From: JBEKHI01 sp050012355
Lineage (GTDB): Bacteria; Actinomycetota; Actinomycetes; Streptosporangiales; Streptosporangiaceae
Reading direction: 5' to 3'
Assembly (NCBI GenBank): GCA_050012355.1
Contig: JBEKHI010000484.1
Location: forward strand, 1-5,713
DNA length: 5,713 nt
Shown here: positions 1 through 4,979 of the stretch, in pieces
Layout: each line of letters opens with the position of its first letter
Position numbering within the stretch: position 1 is the first letter of the stretch
Notes under the pieces: model-generated
Database searches by the model: none
What the model was told of the DNA's origin: nothing
What the model saw: only the letters and a program-made list of their open reading frames with translations
Translations under genes and position numbers: made by a program

Positions 1-72
1 CCCGTTGATCCTGCAGAACGGCTAGCGTCACGCGACCCGGAGGCCGCGCTCGTCAGCAGCACGGGCGCGGCC

Positions 73-183
73 TCACGCGTCCCGCGCGCTGGCCGCGATC
101 GATCCCAGTTCCAGGCTGGCGAGGAAGCTCTCCGCCGCGTCCTGGACCCGGACTCGGTCACCGGTGGCGAGCAGGTCGAGCAC
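73..183 (-). pseudogene. possible C-terminal remnant of an unidentified protein
   Basis: Bases 1-227 contain no intact gene. On the minus strand a frame is open from a stop at 222-220 down to a TGA at 75-73. From a GTG at 183 it reads 36 residues beginning VLDLLATGDRVRVQDAAESF and ending in ARDA. Of these codons, 32 of 36 end in G or C, as in the real genes here, and the peptide looks helical and protein-like. It could be the tail of a regulator whose upstream part was lost, for instance the C-terminal helix of a GntR/FCD-type protein, but that likeness is a vague impression. No ribosome binding site was seen, and the frame is divergent from the reductoisomerase gene. It could equally be chance coding in GC-rich DNA. 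Confidence 0.25.
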
Positions 184-221
184 GCGATTATTGCGCTTGC
201 CGGAACATCTAGCCGACCGTT

Positions 222-225
222 AGGA
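222..225 (+). promoter_or_regulatory. Shine-Dalgarno AGGA that decides the reductoisomerase start
   Basis: AGGA lies 8 nt before the ATG at 234 but only 2 nt before the ATG at 228. The later ATG, the third codon of the longer frame, is therefore the better start. A third ATG at 261 has no comparable site. No convincing -35/-10 pair was recognised in 1-221. Confidence 0.5.
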
Positions 226-233
226 CTATGAGC

Positions 234-1688
234 ATGGTCTTCTCCCTGGAACCCCTAGATATGCCGGGCAGCACCGAATCGATCCTGCGCGGCGGGCGGC
301 ACCTGTTCCCGCTGCTGCCCCGCGCGCTGGAGGGCATCGGCAAGATCGGGGTGATCGGCTGGGGCCCGCAGGGCCGCGCTCAGGCGCTCAACCTGCGCGA
401 CTCCCTGGCCGGCAGCGGCATCACCGTCACCGTGGGACTGCGCCCAGGATCGGCGTCCGCCGCCGACGCGCGCGCCAACGGGTTCACCGAGGCCGACGGC
501 ACGCTCGGCGACTGGCTGGCGGTGGTCAGCGAATCCGACCTGGTGATCCTGCTGATCGCCGACGCCGCGCTGGCCGCCAGCTATCAGGAGATCTTCGCGC
601 GCCTCAAGCCGGGCGCGGCGATCGGCCTGTCGCACGGATTCCTCGTCGGGTACCTGCGCGGCGTCGGCGAGGACTTCCCGGCCGGGCACGACGTCATCGG
701 GGTGTGCCCGAAGGGCATGGGTGACTCGGTGCGCCGCCTGTACCAGCAGGGGGCCGAGGTAAACGGCGCGGGCATCAACTCCAGCTACGCGGTGCACGCC
801 GACGCCAGCGGCCACGCCGCCGAGCGGGCGCTCGCGTGGTCGGTGGGGATCGGCTCCCCGTACACCTTCGAGACCACGCTGGACAGCGAGTACCGCTCCG
901 ACATCGTCGGCGAGCGGGCGATACTGCTCGGCGCGGTGCACGGCCTGGTGGAGGCGCTCTACCAGCGGTATGTCCTTGAGGGCGATGACCCGATCACCGC
1001 CTACGAGTGGTCGTGCGAGAACGTGACCGGACCGATCGCCCGGCTCATCTCCCGCGACGGGCTGCGTGCCATCCGGGACCATCTCGATCCCGAGGGCCAA
1101 GAGGTGTTCGACCGGGCCTACGCCGCGACCTATCCCCCAGCCAGGGACCTGGTCGCGGAGATCTACGACGAGGTGGACGACGGCACCGAGCTGCGCAGCG
1201 TCATCCTCGCCTCCCGGCGGCTCGCTGCCCGGCCGATGGCCCCGATCGCCGGGTCGCCGATGTGGGCGGTCAGCCAGGCCGTGCACGCCCGCCGCCCCGA
1301 GCGGGAGCTGACCATCGATCCCTTCACGGCCGGTACGTTCGTCGCGACGATGATGGCGCAGGTCGACGAGTTCGTGACCCGCGGCCACCCCTGGTCGGAA
1401 ATCGTCAACGAGTCGATCATCGAGGCCACCGACTCGCTGCTGCCCTACATGCACGCCCGGGACGTCGCCTACATGGTGGACAACTGCTCCCGCACCGCCC
1501 GGCTCGGCGCCCGCCGCTGGGGTCCGCGGTTCCTGGCGGCCTACCAGCAGATCGCCTTCCCGGCGGCGGAGTGCGGCGACCCCGGCGGGGTAGCGGAACT
1601 GGCCGCCGCGTTCGACGCCCACCCAGTGCACGAGGCGCTCGCGGCCGCCGCCAAGCTCCGGCCCCCGGTGGACATCTCCGTCGCGTAA
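234..1688 (+). CDS. ilvC: ketol-acid reductoisomerase, plant-like class II (long form)
   Basis: Ketol-acid reductoisomerase catalyses the Mg2+- and NADPH-dependent isomeroreduction of 2-acetolactate or 2-aceto-2-hydroxybutyrate, the second step of valine/isoleucine synthesis in the cytosol. Positions below count from the ATG at 228. The Rossmann loop is GWGPQG (45-50). The NADPH-phosphate residues R72, S75 and S77 match the plant enzyme. Catalytic His136 sits in LSHGF and Lys162 in CPKGMG. Metal ligands are D225 and E229, with E395, E399 and S421 in the second C-terminal knotted repeat. Recalled spinach numbering maps with a constant offset of 90 through E229. The segments NGAGINSS and GAVHG and the C-terminus VDISVA are plant-type; E. 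coli IlvC differs at these places. The protein is 484 residues from ATG 234 and looks complete. Unusually, no ilvB, ilvN or leuA lies beside it, and actinobacteria normally use the short class I enzyme, so this may be a second, acquired copy. Family assignment is very secure; physiological role is inferred. Confidence 0.96.
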   Translation: MVFSLEPLDMPGSTESILRGGRHLFPLLPRALEGIGKIGVIGWGPQGRAQALNLRDSLAGSGITVTVGLRPGSASAADARANGFTEADGTLGDWLAVVSESDLVILLIADAALAASYQEIFARLKPGAAIGLSHGFLVGYLRGVGEDFPAGHDVIGVCPKGMGDSVRRLYQQGAEVNGAGINSSYAVHADASGHAAERALAWSVGIGSPYTFETTLDSEYRSDIVGERAILLGAVHGLVEALYQRYVLEGDDPITAYEWSCENVTGPIARLISRDGLRAIRDHLDPEGQEVFDRAYAATYPPARDLVAEIYDEVDDGTELRSVILASRRLAARPMAPIAGSPMWAVSQAVHARRPERELTIDPFTAGTFVATMMAQVDEFVTRGHPWSEIVNESIIEATDSLLPYMHARDVAYMVDNCSRTARLGARRWGPRFLAAYQQIAFPAAECGDPGGVAELAAAFDAHPVHEALAAAAKLRPPVDISVA

Positions 1689-1690
1689 CA

Positions 1691-1710
1691 AGGCCCCCTG
1701 ATGCCGGCCT
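1691..1710. terminator. weak inverted repeat between convergent genes
   Basis: AGGCC (1691-1695) and GGCCT (1706-1710) form a perfect 5-bp dyad with a 10-nt loop. It lies in the 20-bp gap between the reductoisomerase stop and the minus-strand amidohydrolase stop. The position suits a bidirectional terminator, but the stem is short and no T-run follows on either strand. It may be chance. Confidence 0.22.
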
Positions 1711-2643
1711 AAGCGATACCGAACACGCGCTCGGCCGTTCGGTGGCTGATCGCCGTCCGCTGATCGCCGGTCAGCGGCACGTCCCGCAGGAACGCAACGG
1801 CAGCCGCTGTGTCCTCGTACGGAAAGTCGATCGCGAACATGATGGCGTCCTCGCCAACCGCGCGCAGGGCCAGCCCGAGCACGTCCGGATCGTCGATGCC
1901 GCTCGTGGTGATCACGAAGTTGCGCCGGAAGTACTCGCTCGGCGTGAGCGACAGGCTCGGCATCGGCGTGGCCGCCCCCAGAGTCTGTGCCGCAAACGCG
2001 TGCCGGTTGTCGATCCGCCGCAGCCAGTACGGGATGCCTTCGCCGAGATGCCCGAGCACGACGGTCAGCCCCGGGTGGCGGTCCAGCGTGCCGCTGAGGA
2101 TGAGCCGCATGGCGTGCAGCCCGGCCTCGGCCTGGTAACCCCAGATCGCCCCGGACATCCCGTAGTCGCGGTAGGCGGCGAGCATGCTCGGCACCCGCGG
2201 GTGCAGGTAGACCGGCGCCCGGTTCGCCTCGGCCGCCTCCAGCAGCAGCGCGAACTCCGGCTCGTCCAGGTACCGCCCGCCGGTGTGGGAGTTGATCATG
2301 ATGCCGTTGAGCCCGAGCGGTCCCATGGCCCGCTCGATCTCGGCGGCCGCGGCGACCGGATCCTGCGGCGCCACCGTGGCAAGCCCGCCGAACCGGCCCG
2401 GATGCCGCCGCACGATCGCGGCCAGCGCGTCGTTGAACTCCCTGGCCAGCGGCACCGCGTCGGCCGCCGGATACGGCTGGACCCCGGGTGGATTGAGGCT
2501 GAGCACCGCTAGGTCCTGTCCGAGCGCGTCCATCTCCCGCAGCCGGGCATCGAGATCGGTGAGCCGGGCGCGACGTCCAGTCCGTGCGCGACGCGCAGGA
2601 ACGCCTCGGTGGCCATGTGCTCCTCGACCGCGATGACCCTCAT
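1709..2643 (-). pseudogene. ACMSD-family amidohydrolase/decarboxylase, frameshifted near the N-terminus
   Basis: This belongs to the amidohydrolase_2 (ACMSD-like) family, metal-dependent TIM-barrel enzymes that include gamma-resorcylate and 5-carboxyvanillate decarboxylases. The main frame (from ATG 2533, 274 residues) has H111 in YLHPRVP, H162 in GHLGEG and D236 in AIDFPYE, matching the family's metal and catalytic residues. The family's N-terminal EEH metal motif is missing from that frame. It appears in another frame that starts at ATG 2643, as MRVIAVEEHMATEAF. Just upstream of Met2533 the main frame reads LTDLDARLRE, typical of the next family segment. The frames must switch around 2561-2580. 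The span of 935 nt is one base short of 312 codons, fitting a single-base deletion. The first frame stops at 2511-2509. Its start overlaps the upstream stop as ATGA, suggesting translational coupling. Substrate is unknown; a phenolic acid is plausible. Sequencing error is the main alternative to true decay. Confidence 0.85.
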
Positions 2644-2831
2644 GCCCGCCGCCCGCCGTCGACCGACATCGCGATCCCGGTGACGTAGCAGGCGGCGTCC
2701 GAGGCGACGTTGACGATCGCGCCGCCGCCGTTGAGCTTCAGCAGCGGCAGCTCGTACTTCATGCACAGGAAGGTCCCGGCCAGGTTGACGCGGACCACAC
2801 GCTCGAACTCGTCCAGGGTCGTCTGGTCGAG
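2640..2831 (-). pseudogene. internally deleted short-chain dehydrogenase/reductase (SDR) remnant
   Basis: This is the SDR part of the chimeric frame. It begins LDQTTLDEFERVVRVNLAGT, the helix-4/beta-5 region that in SDRs follows the NNAG motif, and runs to GGGAIVNVASDAA. At about 2690 it jumps directly to YVTGIAMSVDGGRRA, the normal SDR C-terminus. The N-terminal Rossmann half with TGxxxGxG and NNAG is absent. So is the stretch that should carry the YxxxK catalytic pair. Against a usual SDR of about 250 residues, roughly 85-90 are missing before this piece and a similar number within it, both without breaking the frame. It cannot bind NAD(P) or act as a dehydrogenase. Its 3' end still provides the ATGA overlap with the amidohydrolase start. 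Confidence 0.8.
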
Positions 2832-3176
2832 CTGCCGGTTGTGGTCGGCAGCCACGGTCTCAATGTCCAGCACGGCGCCCGCAGTGCCACCGCAGGCGAA
2901 CTCCAGCGCCGTCGCGCGGTCGATGACCTCGCCAATGCCGGGCGCGGCGAACGCCTTCGCCAGCGCGTCGGTGTCGGCCAGGGTGACCTGCACGATCGCG
3001 GTCGCGATCAGCGCCGGAATGGCTTCCTCGCCGGGGATGGGGATGTGCCGCCGGGTCACGACCGACTGCACGAGACCAGTGTCAAGCATGACCCGTTCGA
3101 TATCCGCGAGGTACTGATCGAGCTCGGCGTCGGGCACCGGCTGATCGAAGGAAACGATCATCGTGTGGTTGATCAT
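2640..3176 (-). CDS. chimeric frame: Dabb/EthD-like domain fused to an SDR remnant
   Basis: The 178-residue product has two unrelated parts. Residues 1 to about 90 (MINHTMIVSF..., then alternating strand and helix with ATAIVQVTLADTDALAKAF) resemble a small dimeric alpha/beta-barrel protein of the Dabb or EthD type, often encoded beside dehydrogenases in catabolic operons. Residues 116-178 are short-chain dehydrogenase pieces. Residues 91-115 are unassigned. The start at 3176 has no clear Shine-Dalgarno; a second ATG lies at 3161. The gene is first in a minus-strand unit, divergent from LysR, and its TGA (2642-2640) overlaps the amidohydrolase ATG. The barrel domain could still fold, while the SDR tail cannot be catalytic. 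The open frame is certain, the SDR assignment strong, and the Dabb/EthD assignment moderate. I infer that an ancestral Dabb/EthD gene and SDR gene were joined by deletion. Confidence 0.72.
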   Translation of the reverse strand: MINHTMIVSFDQPVPDAELDQYLADIERVMLDTGLVQSVVTRRHIPIPGEEAIPALIATAIVQVTLADTDALAKAFAAPGIGEVIDRATALEFACGGTAGAVLDIETVAADHNRQLDQTTLDEFERVVRVNLAGTFLCMKYELPLLKLNGGGAIVNVASDAACYVTGIAMSVDGGRRA

Positions 3177-3196
3177 GATTCAATTTTCAATGATGT

Positions 3197-3209
3197 ACGC
3201 CGCTGGCGT
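3197..3209. promoter_or_regulatory. 13-bp dyad in the LysR divergent intergenic region
   Basis: ACGCC (3197-3201), GCT and GGCGT (3205-3209) form a perfect 5-bp dyad with a 3-nt centre. It lies midway in the 70-bp gap between the LysR gene and the divergent Dabb-SDR/amidohydrolase unit. LysR-type proteins usually bind such gaps, autoregulating and controlling the divergent genes. The element does not fit the T-N11-A consensus exactly. A second small dyad, ATGT-TCG-ACAT, lies at 3217-3227. Binding is inferred from context. Confidence 0.35.
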
Positions 3210-3211
3210 CC

Positions 3212-3240
3212 AAGACATGTTCGACATCCAGCGATAACCT
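3212..3240 (+). promoter_or_regulatory. candidate promoter for the LysR gene, possibly leaderless
   Basis: AAGACA (3212-3217, 4 of 6 to TTGACA), a 17-bp spacer and TAACCT (3235-3240, the TAnnnT form common in actinobacteria) end 6 nt before the ATG at 3247. Transcription would then begin at or near the start codon. GGAGG at 3241-3245 looks like a Shine-Dalgarno but is only 1 nt from the ATG, too close for normal use. Confidence 0.4.
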
Positions 3241-3246
3241 GGAGGC

Positions 3247-4209
3247 ATGGTTGAACTGGAGACACGCGAACTCGAGTACTTCATCGCAGTCGCCGACGAG
3301 CTGCACTTCGGCCGGGCCGCCGTCCGGCTCTCGATCGCCCAGCCAGCCTTGTCGAAGGCGATCCGGCGGATCGAGACCCGGCTCGGCGTCCCGCTCTTCA
3401 TCCGCTCCAGCCGGCACGTCGAGCTCACCCCGGCCGGAGAAGCACTGCAGGAACATGGCCGGCACGCGCTCAACGCGGTCAACGCCGCCGTCCGCAGCGC
3501 ACAGCGCGCCGGCGACACCCAGGCCCACCTGCGGCTCGTACTCAAACCCGGCGGCGACGCCGGACTGCTGTCCGGGATCCTGGCCGAGTACTCCCACCAG
3601 CCCGACGCCCGCCGGGTGGACATCCTGTTCAGCGGCCCCGCCGACCGCACCGACTTCCTGCGCGACGGCCGGGCCGACGTCGGCCTCCTCTACGCGCCGT
3701 TCGACGATCTCGACGGCCTGGACCACGAGACGCTGCACACCGAGGACCGCGTGGTCATCGTCCCGTCCGGGCACCGGCTGGCCGCGCGCGCGTCGGCGCG
3801 GATGTCCGACCTAAAGGGAGAGACGCTGCCGCGCTGGGAAGGGATCTCCGGAGGCGATGAGATCCTCACCGGAGGCGACGGCACCGGGCCCGAGGTCGCC
3901 GACGTGGTCCAGATGCTCCACATGATCACGCTCGACCGGATGATCGCGGTGCTGCCTCGCTCCCTGGTCGAACCGGCCCCGACCGGCCTGGTCTGCGTCC
4001 CGGTGACCGACGCACCGCCCAGCCGTCTCGTGCTCGCCTGGAACTCCCACGACCGCCGGCCGCTGGTCGCGTCGTTCGTGACCGCCGCGCTTAAGACGCG
4101 CCGGGACGAAACCAGGTCAGGCTTCGGCAAAACCGAGCCAGCGAGGGACGAAGCGCTCGCTCAGCTCCGCAAGGACATCAGCCAGCTCACCGGGGAGCAG
4201 TCACGATGA
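3247..4209 (+). CDS. LysR-type transcriptional regulator
   Basis: This 320-residue cytosolic LysR-family regulator is a DNA-binding activator or repressor that responds to a small effector. The winged helix-turn-helix spans about residues 6-65, with RELEYFIAVADELHFGRAA, AQPALSKAIRRIE and LGVPLFIRSSRHVELTPAG as the usual signature. A linker helix follows to about 90. The periplasmic-binding-protein-like effector domain begins at LRLVLKPGGDAGLL and runs to about 283. It belongs to the actinobacterial subgroup marked by PGGDAGLL, RDGRADVGLLYAPFDDL and LPRW. Residues 284-320 form a charged tail beyond the usual end. The ATG at 3247 gives the normal family N-terminus; the GGAGG is only 1 nt away, so a leaderless start is possible. 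The gene is divergent from the Dabb-SDR/amidohydrolase unit, its likely target. Its TGA overlaps an ATG as ATGA at 4206-4209. The effector is unknown. Family assignment is very secure. Confidence 0.96.
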   Translation: MVELETRELEYFIAVADELHFGRAAVRLSIAQPALSKAIRRIETRLGVPLFIRSSRHVELTPAGEALQEHGRHALNAVNAAVRSAQRAGDTQAHLRLVLKPGGDAGLLSGILAEYSHQPDARRVDILFSGPADRTDFLRDGRADVGLLYAPFDDLDGLDHETLHTEDRVVIVPSGHRLAARASARMSDLKGETLPRWEGISGGDEILTGGDGTGPEVADVVQMLHMITLDRMIAVLPRSLVEPAPTGLVCVPVTDAPPSRLVLAWNSHDRRPLVASFVTAALKTRRDETRSGFGKTEPARDEALAQLRKDISQLTGEQSR

Positions 4210-4303
4210 GATATTTCAACACGGCGGGTCCGTGCCCGCCGGAGTGCACCGACTGCTCGACCGCAGCCAGTACTTCGTCGTCCATGCGCCACGAGTGTCA
4301 TGA
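4206..4303 (+). pseudogene. truncated, frameshifted start of an AAA-type ATP-binding protein
   Basis: From ATG 4206, which overlaps the LysR stop as ATGA, the frame begins MRYFNTAGP. That is the opening I associate with a family of bacterial AAA-like ATP-binding proteins. After about 4230 the family-like reading continues in another frame, from GTG 4232: VPAGVHRLLDRSQYFVVHAP then RVS and a stop at 4301-4303. In that family YFVxHAPR is followed at once by Q-x-GKT, the Walker A loop. Here the sequence ends before it, so no nucleotide binding is possible. A one-base deletion near 4230-4233 explains the frame change. The remnant fills the gap between LysR and Nudix, and its stop overlaps the Nudix ATG as ATGA. 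The family was recognised from memory of short motifs. A chance resemblance is possible but two independent matches in order make it less likely. Confidence 0.55.
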
Positions 4304-4761
4304 CAGAGCCTGACCGCTTCCGGCGCGCCGGCCGCGTGCTCGTTCTCGACCCTGACAACCGGGTCCTGCTGTTCCTGCACGACTACAACCGGCCAAACGG
4401 GCGGTACTGGGGCACTCCAGGTGGCGGACTCAATGACGGGGAGTCCTTTCACGACGGAGCGCAGCGCGAGTTGATCGAGGAAACCGGCTGGACCGATGTC
4501 ACCGTAGGAACCGAAGTCATCCACGAACGAACGCGTGACCTTCAATTCACCGACGAAGTCGTGCGGCAGCACGATCAGTTCTTCCTCGCGCGAGTGAACC
4601 AGCAACAACGCAGACCCGCCCCCTCCGCAGAGGAGATGCACAACGCCGACGGGATCGCCGGATGGCGGTGGTGGACGGTCGGCCAACTCGACACGACCGA
4701 TGAGGGCATCGGGGTGAGGGGACTCGCCAACCTGATCCGTGAACTTACGTCCAGCACCTAA
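4300..4761 (+). CDS. Nudix hydrolase
   Basis: This 153-residue protein of the Nudix superfamily hydrolyses nucleoside diphosphates linked to another moiety, using a divalent metal. The full Nudix box G-x5-E-x7-R-E-U-x-E-E-x-G-U is present at residues 42-64: G42, E48, R56, E57, E60, E61, G63 and W64. The preceding strand VLVLDPDNRVLLFLHDYN and the YWGTPGGG loop are typical. WRWWTV near 122-127 is the usual late strand. Length is normal for a single-domain member, with no signal peptide or membrane segment. The start has no good Shine-Dalgarno and overlaps the stop of the upstream remnant as ATGA, so translation may have been coupled to the LysR reading through that remnant. The substrate cannot be read from the sequence; house-cleaning of damaged nucleotides or nucleotide-sugar hydrolysis are both possible. 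Confidence 0.95.
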   Translation: MTEPDRFRRAGRVLVLDPDNRVLLFLHDYNRPNGRYWGTPGGGLNDGESFHDGAQRELIEETGWTDVTVGTEVIHERTRDLQFTDEVVRQHDQFFLARVNQQQRRPAPSAEEMHNADGIAGWRWWTVGQLDTTDEGIGVRGLANLIRELTSST

Positions 4762-4890
4762 AAGGCACAGTCCTCCCGCGCCCATGCCGACCGACGCGCT
4801 CGCACGCACCTTCGGCGAGCACCCTTGGCAAGGTCAGCTCCTCGAAGATCACTAACGTGGGGACTCCCCCGCCCCAGCGGATCAGGGAGA
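4762..4890. other. intergenic stretch with no recognised gene
   Basis: Between the Nudix stop and the AT-richer control region I find no convincing gene. A 23-codon plus-strand frame (ATG 4784 to TAA 4853-4855, starting MPTDALARTFGEHPWQGQLL) lacks a Shine-Dalgarno and is not recognised; it may be a remnant or chance. GGGG-ACT-CCCC at 4859-4869 is a 4-bp hairpin with no T-run, too weak to call a terminator. Confidence 0.5.
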
Positions 4891-4909
4891 GAATTATCTG
4901 CGCAAACAT

Positions 4910-4931
4910 TGTAGACATCGATTGTGCTACA
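4910..4931. promoter_or_regulatory. operator-like dyad overlapping the DUF222 promoter
   Basis: TGTAGACA (4910-4917) and TGTGCTACA (4923-4931) pair as an 8-bp dyad with one bulged G at 4926 and a 5-nt centre. The outer arms TGTAG and CTACA are perfect. The element covers the proposed -35 and most of the spacer, where a repressor would block RNA polymerase. It lies in a locally AT-richer stretch unlike the flanking genes. No known repressor motif was matched. Confidence 0.4.
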
Positions 4932-4940
4932 TGCTATCTT
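4912..4940 (+). promoter_or_regulatory. predicted promoter of the DUF222 gene
   Basis: TAGACA (4912-4917, 5 of 6 to TTGACA), a 17-bp spacer and TATCTT (4935-4940, TAnnnT, 4 of 6 to TATAAT) form a good sigma-70-type promoter. TGC just before the -10 gives an extended -10. Transcription would start near 4947, leaving a leader of about 33 nt. GGGGGT at 4965-4970, 9 nt before the ATG at 4980, can serve as the ribosome binding site. Confidence 0.55.
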
Positions 4941-4979
4941 CGAATCAGTTAGCGAGATCGGAAAGGGGGTGACCAGGGA

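Noticed and set aside
1..231. Plus-strand frame open from base 1, ending in a TGA that overlaps the ATG at 228
   Set aside because: The peptide is Arg/Ser/Pro-mixed with poor third-position bias at both ends and no recognised motif. The ATGA overlap also relies on the less likely reductoisomerase start.
255..1691. Long 478-codon minus-strand open frame opposite the reductoisomerase gene
   Set aside because: It is antisense to a fully conserved enzyme, its product is rich in Arg, Gly, Val and His without a recognisable domain, and long antisense frames are expected in GC-rich coding DNA.
1007..2512. Long 501-codon plus-strand open frame crossing the reductoisomerase end and the amidohydrolase
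   Set aside because: The product is Arg/Pro-rich low-complexity sequence overlapping two recognisable genes on different strands; it is a GC-driven shadow.
3178..3191. Tandem ATTCAAT/TTTCAAT near the minus-strand start
   Set aside because: The two 7-bp units are imperfect and short; too little to call an iteron or operator.
3187..3774. Minus-strand frames opposite the LysR gene
   Set aside because: They are antisense to a clear LysR helix-turn-helix and effector domain and show no recognisable protein features.
4859..4869. GGGG-ACT-CCCC hairpin as a Nudix terminator
   Set aside because: The stem is only 4 bp, lies about 100 bp past the stop codon and has no T-run after it.
4941..4960. SOS box (LexA site) near the DUF222 promoter
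   Set aside because: TCGAATCAGTTAGCGA only loosely resembles GAACNNNNGTTC and lacks the symmetrical half-site.
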